The notes under the pieces: model-generated | Told to the model about the DNA's origin: nothing | Database searches by the model: none | The model's input: only the letters and a program-made list of their open reading frames with translations | Position numbers and translations under genes: made by a program | Origin: Gavia stellata | Taxonomy: Eukaryota; Chordata; Aves; Gaviiformes; Gaviidae | Direction: 5' to 3' | NCBI RefSeq assembly: GCF_030936135.1 | Contig: NC_082598.1 | Coordinates: 27,274,687-27,338,686 of the forward strand | Length of the DNA stretch: 64,000 nt | Shown: positions 1 to 10,615 of the stretch, in pieces | Numbering within the stretch: the first letter of the stretch is position 1 | Layout of the letters: every line of letters begins with the position of its first letter

Positions 1-3000
1 TCTCCTTCCTTCTACACACACAGCATTTGTCTCAGTCATGTTCAGCAATACATTGCAGATGGACATTCTGAATGGAAGCATACAAATACTTGGAATATAA
101 GACTAAAATATCCTATCTTTCTTTCAAAATTTGCTGTATTATGCAAGTCTGCTGCTGCTAGAACAGACTGCAAATATATCGAGCTTAACAACTTTCTCTA
201 AGGTCCCTAAATCTTGGTATATAATGCAGAAGGCTTTTTATTGAAAACAAACAACTGAAATGGCCCATTAGGACAGTTAGCCCAGAACCCTGCCTTGCCA
301 GGTTCATTGCTTACAGTCAGGACCGGTGGCATAATGCAATTACGTGGCTGTGTACTGTGCGGCATCTTAGGAAAATATATCTGATTGTACGTCTGTTTTT
401 CTCTGGTAAAAAGAGCTTGTGGACAGCTTGATGGCAGGATATGGCTGGTCTTTGTGTGCGGCGATAGCCAGACTGATGGTAAGGATTAAAGACTAAACAC
501 TGTAATTGCCTGTGATTTTATTTGGTTTTGAATAACATTTTGAATAATTTTTCTATCTCAGTGGCCTGTATTTGCCCATACCTATTCAATCGTTTCAGTG
601 CTCGTCAGCAGGGTTTTGGCCAATTCCCGGAGATGGGCATAATTTGGGGGGAAAATACATACCTAGGACTGTTCCCAGCCAGTAGTCCTGGTAAGTATAC
701 AGGCAGGGGTTTTATATTTTATCCATACGCCCAGAGAACAGACCCTGGTCCATTTTATTTATTTCTGTTGACATAGTCATTTTCTCATACAGTCTTTTAT
801 GACACCTGAAAGAAGAAGTAGGTTCTTATCCTAATCGTCTCATTTGGAGTCGATCTTGAAAAATTATCAGGTAAAGCCTTGGACCAAATAAGTTCCTACC
901 ATACAGTCAAACATCCAGGAGAAACTAATTCCATTCTGATGGAATCAGAGTTTAGAGTATGAATAAGATTTCATTTGGTTACAGCTTTTATAAAAAAATC
1001 TTGCAGCAGAATCATCTTTAATCAGTGCAGTAATTATTAAGATATCACAAGCAATTTGGGTCTTGAGCAGGAAATTTCTCTTATGCTGGGAAACTGCTTT
1101 CAAAACCAACAGGAGCTGCGTAGAGCTGATTTCCGCAGTTAAAATGTCCCATCGATAAAGCCACTCTGAGCCTAGTGCATGACATGGACATGGAGAAAAA
1201 GGGCCAGAATACAGCGTTGACAGCTTCTTAGTTTCAGTAATGGGCAAGAGCCATGTTTGCCCAGGGTAAGTCAGAAGGTGCCCGTGTATTAGTGTCTCAG
1301 TGGTAACTCACAGGCTATGTAGTCTATAGTGCTAAATAAAAAAGGTCCAGGGACTAAGCAGTATGACTGAGGCCAAATGCCCAAACAACTTGTGTCCACA
1401 CTGCTTTCTGGCTCCTTTACAGATTTGCTTTGGAGAAAGTTAATTGGAGTAACTTAAAGCAGAAACAAGGAGCAAAGTAGGAGCTGGCAGCGTGGATGAT
1501 CTACCACGACTGCTCAAATTCACTTTCTGAACCTTTTTTTTTCAACAGTTTAAATGCCCTCAGCGTCACTCTGACTACCCTGGATTTCTGTTGCAATGAG
1601 AAATGATGGTGTGGAATCATCACATGAATCTGTATCATTCATGTTTATACTTTCTATCCTGGTCCAAGGTGCACATTGTATCTTCAACATAACCTTATCT
1701 AGAGACTGCTGGATGGCTACGCAGGATGGATTGCAGAGAGTGGCCAGGAGTCCATGACTTCCCTAAGTAGGCAGGGAAAGGATCTTTGCAGATACGTCTT
1801 TGAATTAAGATTGTCACCACATTTTGTAAGGATGTGTTTCACCAGCCTTGCTAACAGTTACAATACTAAAGCACAAGACTGCTGTCTTTTATGCTCATCT
1901 AATGATGTAAGTCAGTAGCACAAAGGGAGTGAAATTGAGCCTCCTCATCCATGGGTTCTTGGCGGTAGTTTAAAATGTAACTCAAACTCTATTTTATCCA
2001 GAAAAATATTTGTCTTTTCTAGTTGCTTTTACTTTCAGACTGATAAACACACTGAACTCTGTGGTGATTTTGTTACCTAGACAAATACCTACAAGGAACA
2101 AGTATGAAACCACTAAACTGATTTTCACTTATGATTTTAAAACAAGATTTCACAGTAGGTCTGTAGAGGCAAGATCTAACTAAAGATTAATCCCTAGTCA
2201 CCTAACTGTTTGGTATTAGCTTTAGGAAGTTTATTCTTCATAAAATAAAGCTCTATTTTGATACCAGATGTTAATGCCTTTACTCAAACTGGTCTCAGCT
2301 GATAGCACTACTGCAAAAGCTTTTAGCAACTGATAGAAATTGAAGCACTATCTCTATTTGTGTAGAACTAATACATATGGTAGACATCAGTTTCAAATAT
2401 TTCTCAAACTAGATGGCTTGATACTCAATACTCACATAGGAAAGAAAAACTATTCACACTGATCTCCAGAGCAGAATTAAATCAGATGACCAGCGACTGA
2501 ACAAGCTAGGTTCATGAAAACAATCTTTGAATATTATGGGTTGAATATAAAGAACGCACAGAACAGATCAAACCCAAAATGCAATACTGTATTTCTATTC
2601 ACTGGGTATCAATGTGCCCCTTTTATCGGTCTTTCAGAATCCGAGGAAGTCGTGATTAGATGGCATGAGTGTTCCATTTTCAAAAGAATAGATAAATAGC
2701 ATGAAAGTCCCCTTAAGAGTTTAAGAAGAAATCCCCCCCGCACTTTTTCTGCTTCCTAGTAAACTTCGCTGTTCTTTGAGAAATACCATTCCTTCAAGAT
2801 ATCATGCGATTCTACATCTGCAAATGCCAGAAATACTCGGATGCCAACACCACTGAAAAAGTCCTTCAATATATTAAATACTTCTCCTAACTACCCTTCT
2901 TGTCACAAATATTATTCACTATTCATTTCTAGTGACCTTTTTTTGCAGTGTTAGATACCAGCATTGGTTGATACTTTAAACAAGAAGAATCCTAGTGCGA

Positions 3001-5639
3001 GGTTCTCCAGTGAAATTTTATGAGATAATTATAGAATACAAGACGAACAGAACTTACCGCTACTATTTTGCGATTATCATCATTCTGTGCTTTACTGCTT
3101 TTGTTAGCGTTACCTCTAAAGGCCTCAAATGAGGCTACTGAGACTTTGCTGAATGCTGCGCTTGCTCAGATTAAAAGAAATCTTTTTTTTTTTTCTTCCT
3201 GGGCTTTGGCAGGCTGAGGCCCTAGCTGAAGTAAGTGGGGTCATATCAACCAAGTTAAGTGTACCTTTAAGTGTTCACTGGAAAAATACAAATGTAGTGC
3301 CCCCTTCAGTTTTCAAGAACAATGAGTAGACACAATCAAGTTTCTGGATAACTACAAATCTGGATTACCATTAATCAGCTTACTTGAAAGGCACAGTGGG
3401 AAATTACTTTTCTAGCACACACAGAATACAAATTATCAGATCATAATGCTTTACTCTCCATTAAATTGAACCCCAAGAAAACTGCAGAAACAGGCAATTC
3501 ACCCATGTTTCTTCACCCATTTACTACGTAAGTAGTCTTAATAACTCCAGAGTCCCAAAATGTGTTTCAGAAATAAGTTTACTAGCGATCTGCTGTGTTA
3601 TTGAGGTTGTGCTCCCCGGTCTGTTCATTCACTGGGGTTTAGTGAGAGGAAGACTTGAACTGCATCTGATATGATGTCCTTATCACAACAGAATCGATTG
3701 CGAGGTTTTCCAGCACTGACAGGGACAGAATGAAAACAGATCTGTCTTCTGACCTTGCTACCTCTTGTAGAGCAAGACATGGCATCTTCAGAAGAGACGA
3801 GAAACCACAGTTCATTCTTTTTGCATAACATAATGTATTTGACTACTAACCATGGCTTTCCCTTTAGCTACTGTTTGGTCCTCCATTCTCCTTTTTAGCA
3901 GTTTTGCAGCATTTAGTCTCTTCTCTGGGCCATGCACTGGAACACAGGATATCATCCTGATAAGAAGATTAATAAAAAAGGTATTTGTGTCCTCATGATG
4001 GGCATGCATCTGACCAAGCAAAGAGGAAAAAAAGCTGTTTATTTTCTTATGGTAGATATTTTTTAATGCATAAAATGCATTAGAAGGAAAAATACTTTAG
4101 GAATAAAAATGCATTAATTTGATGAGTCACTCATAAATTTAACATCAATCAGAAGTTACAGTTAGAAGACAGATCTACATGTTCTTATTTATATTCTTTT
4201 TTAACTCATCCGTGTTTGACTTTTGAATGATTGTTTTCCAGTTTTATTGCTAAGTGATAAAACCTCTGATAAGCACTATGCAAAGCCAAGACACACATAT
4301 TTGATTGACACAAGTTTTATTTTATTGCATGAGTTGATGCTCACAGGTGAAGATAATTAGATTTTATGGTTTATGCCTGAGGCACCTCTGATGTTGTAAA
4401 ATAGCCTGATCATATTTAATAGTTAGAAGTGTACACTGCCAGGATAGTCAGGTCATTAGAGTAGCAAATGTTATCAATACTCATATTTGGTCTGGAAAAA
4501 CATTTTTATTTGTTTCTTTTAAGCCGAGGTCTTCATAAATGCAGGTCCACTGGAAAATATTCTTGAGGAAGCAGATTTTACATAGGACTGAAGTTAATTT
4601 GGGCAGTCAGACCTGTTAGGGTTGCCATGTTTTGAACTCTACGGTTCTGACAGCATCCTTATCTTGGCCATGGGCAACTCCAGACAGTTGGTACCACGTT
4701 CATTGGGTGAATAATTGGTGTCCCGGGCAAAAGTGCCACATCTTCATTGTGGATTTCAGGAGGGCAAGCCCCATGACCTGCTCTCTGTTCATGTTTCAGG
4801 CTATTAGCTTAGCTGTACTTTAGGTTCAAAGCATCCATAGGGTACTGAGGAAAGGCTGAATTGGGATTACAGCCGATGAACAAGGTTCTGACTTGCTTGG
4901 CTTGGATGGTGCCCAAAATACATCCAAAAGCAGGCCAAAGACTGGGACTTGACCTTTGGAAAGATTCAATGAAATCTGAGAAATTGGTGTTTGGAAGATT
5001 TTACCTTGAGCTTGGAGACAGCACTGACAGGCCATTCTCCTGTCTGGTGACTTGTATTTTAGACACTTCTAAGACGCTTTTGTTTCCAGCTCCAAACCTG
5101 GGGGCAAGTTATTATGGAAATTTTAATCATTTGACTATGGGATCCACTATGGCATCTCATTTTAGTCACAGAACTTCAGAGATGCCTTTTTCTAGCCATC
5201 TTGAAATACTGTTTTCCCTCAGAAATTGCAGAGTACATTTTTGTTTTGAGATTATTAAAAAAAAATCACAGAAAAAATTAATTTCCATTTGTGAATAAAA
5301 ACTCATGATGGAGAAACATTTTAGCTCTGAAAAATTAATCAGTATTTAGAATCTTAATATATCAGCACCACCAGCATTTTTTTTCAGGTAAAAATGAATA
5401 TAGCAGCAGATCTCAAACGATGTACTAACCACTGACATTTTCTTCATTTTGTGGATATGTTGATAGCTTTATTTAAACCAAAACAGTAAAAACAATCGTG
5501 TCTGATGCTGTTCCATGCCTTCCAATGAATGGATATAATCAACTGAAAACTTTTAAGAATGACTTAAAGAGAGTTTCTCCTTAACAGCCCAGGAGAAACC
5601 ATCTGGGTTGTCAAGCTGTATAAACTCTCTAAACCCCAT
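1..5639. other. Intergenic DNA, no gene recognised
   Basis: This stretch is AT-rich with stop codons in all frames and only short chance ORFs (the longest, at 4861-5298, has no domain I recognise and no splice context). A homopolymer T run lies at about 3181-3196. I see no tRNA-like or rRNA-like sequence. In other vertebrates the DNA upstream of TMEM33 is a gene-poor interval, so distant regulatory elements could be present, but single-sequence reading cannot show them. Confidence 0.6.
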
Positions 5640-5725
5640 TTTAAGAGTATTTAGAAGTTTTATTTCCACCATTCTCACTGGAAGGCTGTTACAGATTCTG
5701 ATTATTTGGTTAGGAGGTTTCTTCT

Positions 5726-5756
5726 TGAATTGCTATTCTACATGAATAGCAATTCA
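5726..5756. repeat. 13-bp perfect inverted repeat with 5-nt loop
   Basis: The arms TGAATTGCTATTC (5726-5738) and GAATAGCAATTCA (5744-5756) are exact reverse complements separated by TACAT. It lies inside the old CR1 remnant and could extrude as a hairpin. No function is implied by context. Confidence 0.85.
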
Positions 5757-6076
5757 CGCCCATTTATTTTTCTATCAACTTCAACTTAACTAATTGCATA
5801 CCTGTCCTGATGGTACCTAACTAATACAGAGCAATTCTCTTCTACTGTTCTCTCATAAAATCAGCTATTCCCTTGAAGAATACAACTCTCTATACTTCTG
5901 TTTCAGTTCCTTATTCTTGCACTTACGTCGCCAGAACTGTACAGTGTGTTCTAGATGAGGTTTCATCTGTGCCACATATGATGGCAATAATATTTCCTTA
6001 TTTCTTCTTATTGCCCAGATGGTCATGTCTATCCTTCACATTGCCTGTCATTTTGGCAGCTCGTATTTGGTAGTCT

Positions 6077-6081
6077 GGTAC
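6077..6081. repeat. Left target-site duplication GGTAC
   Basis: GGTAC directly precedes the LTR's first bases TGTGG and is repeated exactly at 7583-7587 directly after the terminal ACA. Five-base duplications are typical of several retroviral integrases, including those of ERV-L-like elements. Confidence 0.8.
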
Positions 6082-6356
6082 TGTGGTGGTGCATTCCTTC
6101 CCCCCCTCCTCAGCTGCTCTACGATATCAGGAATTCCAGCTAGGCCTTGGCCTTTGCGCAGTGAGTTGGGCAGTTAAGCATCCCTCGACCATACCAGCAA
6201 CTCTTGCATGGCTAAGGCGGGGAGCAGCATTGACCGTGCCAAACACTCCTGTTACCCAACTCGAGGCGGGTAATGAGAGCAGGAATCATCAGTCATCCCC
6301 TGACAGCCTTGGAACATCCCTTGCATGGACTGTAGCCCAAGTGGAATGGTACCAGT

Positions 6357-6376
6357 GTTACTGGAATTCCAGTAAC
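6357..6376. repeat. Perfect 20-bp palindrome in the LTR
   Basis: The sequence is GTTACTGGAA followed immediately by its exact reverse complement, TTCCAGTAAC. It sits 46 bp upstream of the LTR TATA box, where enhancer sites normally lie, and contains the GGAATTCC core that also occurs at 6130-6137. A dimeric transcription-factor site is plausible. Confidence 0.85.
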
Positions 6377-6421
6377 TTTCCAGTGACTTGCTGATGACTA
6401 AAGCCAATCATCTTGCGAACC

Positions 6422-6427
6422 TATAAA
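6422..6427 (+). promoter_or_regulatory. Putative LTR TATA box
   Basis: TATAAA occurs once in the middle of the LTR in the expected U3 position, followed by a GC-richer stretch (6435-6500) that could contain the start site. Activity today is unknown. Confidence 0.45.
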
Positions 6428-6690
6428 CAGCGGTCCCAAGTGAGACCCTTTGAGCTCTCCTGGACTGCAGCGGGCTGCGACCAGCATCTCCCTCTGAGTG
6501 GGATGCCTCTCAGAGTTTCATGAACTTGCCAGTTTGTGAAATTTGGAGGATCGCCACCGAAAGCTGGTGACGAGACCTGGGCTAAAACCCTCTCCTCCTT
6601 GAAGCTCAACCCTGGCCCATTGAGAAATGCTGAGACATTTGAAGTGAATATTTCACGGAACTCGAGGGGAATTTTTAACAGGTATACTTT

Positions 6691-6762
6691 TCTATCTCTA
6701 TCTCTATCTCTATCTCTATCTCTATCTCTATCTCTATCTCTATCTCTATCTCTATCTCTATC
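6691..6762. repeat. Hexanucleotide microsatellite (TCTATC)12
   Basis: Twelve uninterrupted copies of TCTATC are followed by a decayed TCTTTGTCTCTG and GTGTGTG tail. The array lies inside the LTR. It creates a false open frame of alternating Ser-Leu residues, which should not be annotated as a gene. Copy number is likely to vary among individuals. Confidence 0.95.
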
Positions 6763-6988
6763 TCTTTGTCTCTGTGTGTGTGCATGTGTGAATCAATTTG
6801 AGTACTCAATAGCAAGTATAATACTATCATTCCAAATCTATAATCAAGCCACTGTTGTGACTGTAGTAAATTCTACCAACTCACTTTGTAAAAGTTAATC
6901 TAATCCATGATTAAGTGTTGCTAAGATCTTATGATTTACCTTAAACTGTGAATGAACCTTAGATTGCTGCTAAATACATATAATCCTT

Positions 6989-7393
6989 TAGATTTAAACT
7001 GTTGACCAAGCCTGAGACTAGGATTAGACCTAGCCGCACTTAAACTCCTCTCCGAGAAGTTTAGAAAGCAAGGGAGTTTATTTTGAACCTCGTGACTCAA
7101 TGGGAGGGTCTTCCCTACTCTTTGTATTTCTTCCACTAGACATAAACCGTTGTCCAAGTCTGGAACTAGGATTGGACGTAGCCAAGTCTTCTCTGAACCT
7201 TGTGATGCAACAGGAGGATTTCTTTGTCCCTTGTACCCTTCATTTCCTTTAGATATGAGCCATTGACTAAGTCTGAGACTAAGTCTGGATTCAGCCATGC
7301 CTAAACTCCTCTCCGAGAAGTTTAGAAAGCAAGGGGGTCTATTCTGAATCTCATGACTCAATGGGAGTGTCCTCTTTACCCTTTTATTTCTCC
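6989..7393. repeat. Three tandem copies of a ~145-bp module inside the LTR
   Basis: Copies run 6989-7136, 7137-7249 and 7250-7393. Each opens with a related phrase (TAGATTTAAACTGTTGACCA, TAGACATAAACCGTTGTCCA, TAGATATGAGCCATTGACTA) and contains a 'gactcaatggga'-like segment or its decayed form. Copies 1 and 3 share an identical 34-bp block at 7041-7074 and 7302-7335; copy 2 lacks this block through an internal deletion of about 35 bp. Confidence 0.85.
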
Positions 7394-7513
7394 AGTCTCT
7401 CTGTATAAATTATTCTGATTCAATTCTATCTTGATTTTCCTTTGTATGTTTTATTAAGTAGTAGAGTGAACTTTGCCATCAAATTCTGTTAAGTCACATT
7501 TTTATAAACTTCT

Positions 7514-7519
7514 ATTAAA
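7514..7519 (+). terminator. Putative LTR polyadenylation signal
   Basis: ATTAAA lies about 65 bp before the LTR end and is followed by a T-rich tract (TCGTTTTTGCC). This is the usual R/U5 arrangement and supports + orientation of the LTR. Confidence 0.4.
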
Positions 7520-7582
7520 ATCGTTTTTGCCAATATCCTTGATGGTGATTCTTTAAGTGGCCTAAACCACTCATTTGCAACA

Positions 7583-7587
7583 GGTAC
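7583..7587. repeat. Right target-site duplication GGTAC
   Basis: This is an exact copy of 6077-6081, directly following the LTR's terminal ACA. Confidence 0.8.
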
Positions 7588-7720
7588 CTTCAGCTCCACC
7601 TAGGTCAATTCCAGATGATGATTCTTTCCACTAGCAGTTTTCTTGAGACCACGTGGTTATGATTTTGCATTTAGTACTACTGAATTTGATCTTGTTTCTA
7701 TTTCTTAAGCCCTTGAAGCC
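7588..7720 (-). mobile_element. Possible continuation of the interrupted CR1 remnant
   Basis: Sequence at about 7669-7705 (tttagtactactgaatttga, then tcttgtttc) resembles the 'tgaatttcatcttgtt' region that follows the left-hand CR1 part in the reverse-complement reading. This fits the LTR having split one older CR1 copy. Divergence is high, so the call is tentative. Confidence 0.35.
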
Positions 7721-8944
7721 ATACAGATTTTTTCTTCCTGATAAAGAAATCTATTTGTCTTGAAGATGCCTCCTATCTTTGCAACATTGCAGATAACCCA
7801 ATCTCCATACTAATACCTATGCTATTATGCAATTATGAGCATAATGATCAAGAGCGGTCTTGCAATTTATCTTTAAGGATTTACATTAGTAAGCATCCAT
7901 CAGTCTTCCCCTTTTAATCATTCCCATCTTTGCCAGAGCCAGTTCCTCACTTACCTGCGGTTCCGCTAATACCCTTCTCCATTTCCACTAGCAGTGCCAT
8001 GCAGCATCATGCCATTTTTTTTAACTGATGAGATAGCTGAAATCTACTACATTTCCTTTTTACAGAAAAACAACTCAATTTGACACCTTTCATAGTTATA
8101 TTGACTTTTAGCTGATTTACAATTTAATTCTTTTATTTTTAAATTGCTTGTTACATTAAGAAATCTCGTCCATTATGTTTATTTCCAACATCTTTTCTTA
8201 AGTATGTATTCATTCAGATCTATGTGAGGGTGGTGACATCAGTAGCAACCTCCCTGTCTTCTCCCAGCAGCCCACACTATCTGAAATGGAGATTTTTTCC
8301 TCCTGGCCATTTTAAGAAACTGGGGAAGGAATTACAGACATCCTGCTATAGCATATATAATTTTTATTTTCTTATTTCACCTTTACTTGAATTCCTCTGT
8401 ACAGATGACCTCACTAACCATTTATTTAATTTTTTGATGGATATTCTTTTGAAATAGAAAAAGGTTAGATAAATATATTTTGTTTATTCTTCAATTTGTT
8501 TTAAACCGTATCAACTTGCAATTGCTCAGTCTAGGGTTATTTTCAATAGATGGTTATCTTACAATATTTGTATTATTTCCAAAACCAAGACCGATGTAGC
8601 ACCTCAGCTTGTTGATGCAGTATTGATGAGGAAGTTTGTGAGCTCTAACACTTTAGAAGAGCTGCACTGTATGGTTACAAACAACCTGTATTCTTTCATC
8701 TGTATATTAGAAATCAACATTTTTCATCATGATGGAATTCCTGAGAACATTTATTCTGTTATTAACATTCACTGTTACTCATCACTTTAATTTCTATGAA
8801 ACCTTAAGAGTCCTTATCCTTCAGTACCCCTTCACAACCACATCTCTTATTCCATCATGTGTTTGTTATCCTGACAATGGTGGATGTCACACTCATCACC
8901 AGTTGTTCCAGTTTCTTAATTTTTGCTGCTTAAGACCCTCATTT
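7721..8944. other. Intergenic DNA, no feature recognised
   Basis: This is T-rich, low-information sequence with only chance ORFs (for example 8224-8457 and 8729-8968). It could be deeply decayed repeat sequence. Nothing could be assigned. Confidence 0.55.
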
Positions 8945-9120
8945 TTCACCGAATCATACAAACATTGATTGGAAAGGATCCCACCTCCCCCTTGAAGTAG
9001 GACCATAGTCAACATGACATTGAGTCACCTGTGGCTTTTTCTAGCCGAGTCTTGAAAATCTCCAAGGATACAGATTCCACTACCTCTGAGCAATATACTG
9101 CTGCATGTAAATTATTCTCT
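8945..9120 (-). mobile_element. CR1 LINE fragment, reverse orientation
   Basis: Phrases such as gaatcatacaaacattgatt followed by ggaaaggatcccacctcc at 8949-8989, and gtcttgaaaatctccaagga followed by tacagattccactacctctg at 9050-9090, match the recalled reverse complement of the CR1 3' region ('ggttggaaaggacc...', 'ttgaaaacctccagggatggagattcc...acctctctgggcaa'). It is 5' truncated and diverged, with no ORF. Confidence 0.65.
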
Positions 9121-9689
9121 CATTTTGTATTATTCATCTCCCATTTCTGTCACTAAGCACAATACCTGCTACAGCTTTCTTCCTACACTTCAACCTTCTC
9201 CTGACTGATGTTCCTTTATCTATTTTAATACCTCTATTTCTCTGATTTTTTCCTACTTGTGCTAAAATTAGTGTGCAAATTACACCTTTCCCTTTTCATA
9301 TTCTTTTGCCATTTTCTTTTTTATTCACCCTGCCACTCTTAATCCTAGAATGCTGCTTAAAACTTCAGCATGAATGACTCTTCGTGGTCCAACATGTTCA
9401 TGTCTTTCCTACCTTGCCCATCATGAATTCACCTGTTGAGGACATCTTCTCATAGCTTCTGCCTCCCCAATGGGCTATCAGAGGAATTACACTGAGCACT
9501 GGCTGGGCTCCTTTTCCTTTAAGCATCTTTCCCAGGATATTAATTACCCATGCAATCATTGCAATGTGAATTTTGTCATGTCAGGCAAACTTTCAGAACT
9601 GTTTTTCTGCTCCTGTCAGAATTATTTTAAACTTTACATCTGCACATTTTTTCTTGCTGCAGATAAATTACTCTAAAGGAATCACATGA
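9121..9689. other. Intergenic DNA, possibly decayed CR1
   Basis: The stretch lies between two CR1-like matches in the same orientation and is pyrimidine-rich. It may be the eroded middle of one longer CR1 copy, but I cannot align it by eye. Confidence 0.3.
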
Positions 9690-9800
9690 CAAGCTTGCCA
9701 GACTTTTTAATATATCAAGGCCCTCTACCTAATGTCATCCATGACATTAAAGATGAAGATTAAAACAAAGGTGCCAAACATCTTATCTCACCAAAGAACT
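9690..9800 (-). mobile_element. Possible further CR1 fragment
   Basis: The segment tgtcatccatgacattaaag followed by atgaagattaaaacaaagg (about 9733-9771) resembles the CR1 coding-region complement around 'ccatgtcattgatgaagatattaaa...actggtcc'. It has the same orientation as 8945-9120. It is weak and diverged. Confidence 0.35.
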
Positions 9801-10556
9801 ACTTGTAGTTGTCTTGGACAAACTGTAATGTAAGACAATCTTATCTATGACAAAGAATAATTTTTAAAAATCTCTGGTTTATCTTTTGATTAGGAAGATG
9901 AGATCAAGGATATTTGCTTACTTTTCAGAAGCGTGCAACTCATCAAAATTCCTATCAACAAGAACAACCATATCACCAAAATTGTATCACCAAAAGCATC
10001 ATTAAACCTGAGTGAAGAAGCTAACAGTGAGTATAGACAGTTTTCTACATACATTCCCTGAATTCCCTGTGCATCTCTTCCTGTGCCACTGACTGATACA
10101 CCATTGACCATTACATATCAGAAGCTGTCATCCATGTCAATAATCTTGCTCTGTGTTTAACTCTTCATTTTACTTGTGACCCTCTCTAGATTGTTTACAA
10201 TTTCCTTTTTATAATGCCAGATACCTCCCTTGAACCATAACCGCCCTGTATTTTACCTTCCTAATAAAGTAATTACTAGTGGGTATATATAAGCAACGAA
10301 AGATTGCCAAAGAAGAAATGTAAGAGAGCTCTTTTCTGCAAAAGTCGCAACACGGAAGGCTGAATTCAATAAGAAGTTACGAGCCTCCAAGAATAAGCGT
10401 CCATTACCAGCCACCCTGGTCAATATATAAATCTGAAGCATTACGACTGAGTGAGAAACTTATCCCCGACTTATCAGTAGACTATCTGACTAATTGGTAT
10501 CCTTCAGGATTTTTATATCTCAGTAAGAACATTTTCTGGGATATGGACAGCTTGAT
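9801..10556. other. Intergenic DNA, no feature recognised
   Basis: There are only short chance ORFs and no recognisable RNA gene. A small local duplication of 'tatcaccaaaa' appears at about 9970-9995. Confidence 0.5.
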
Positions 10557-10615
10557 TTCACAGAATCAGTATGGTTGGAAAAGACCTGTAAGATCATCGA
10601 GTCCAACCTGGACTC
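10557..10615 (-). mobile_element. Short CR1 3'-end fragment
   Basis: The text cacagaatcagtatggttgg followed by aaaagacctgtaagatcatc and gagtccaacct is very close to the reverse complement of the canonical CR1 3' terminus ('atcatagaatcatagaatggtt...ggttggaaaagacc...aagatcatcgagtccaacc'). It is about 60 bp, strongly 5' truncated, and is the best-preserved CR1 piece in the window. CR1 is the dominant LINE of birds and other sauropsids, which supports the organism call. Confidence 0.85.

Larger units (their letters stand above)
5640..6081 (-). mobile_element. Old CR1-type LINE remnant, left part
   Basis: The + strand reads like the reverse complement of an old CR1 LINE 3' region. The clearest part is around 5931-5985, where a phrase beginning ccagaactgtacagtgtgtt is followed by ctagatgaggtttcatctg, resembling the CR1 segment about an 'aactgg-acacagtactccagatgagg' core. 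It is heavily diverged and has no coding capacity. The match ends at the LTR that begins at 6082, and similar material may resume at about 7583, so the LTR probably landed inside this copy. The call rests on recalled consensus, not an alignment. Confidence 0.55.
6082..7582. mobile_element. Solo LTR of an avian endogenous retrovirus
   Basis: A 1,501-bp unit starts with TGTGGTGGTG, ends with TTTGCAACA (5' TGT...ACA 3') and is flanked by GGTAC on both sides, which is the signature of a complete solo LTR. Read on the + strand it has a TATAAA box at 6422-6427 and an ATTAAA signal at 7514-7519, about 70 bp before the 3' end, so the element's own sense strand is probably +. There is no internal retroviral sequence, no primer-binding site and no coding capacity, so it is the product of LTR-LTR recombination or a non-coding element. 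Internally it holds two GGAATTCC sites (6130-6137 and 6363-6370), a hexanucleotide array and a triplicated module. The family looks ERV-L-like, but I cannot name it with certainty. Confidence 0.8.

Noticed and set aside
4861-5298. 145-codon ORF in the left intergenic region
   Set aside because: No recognisable domain, no promoter or splice context, and the surrounding sequence is unremarkable intergenic DNA.
6536-6898. 120-codon ORF containing a long Ser-Leu repeat
   Set aside because: It is a translation of the TCTATC microsatellite inside the LTR, not a protein gene.
6936-7361. 141-codon minus-strand ORF with internal protein repeats
   Set aside because: The protein repeats simply mirror the tandem DNA module of the LTR; there is no retroviral or host domain.
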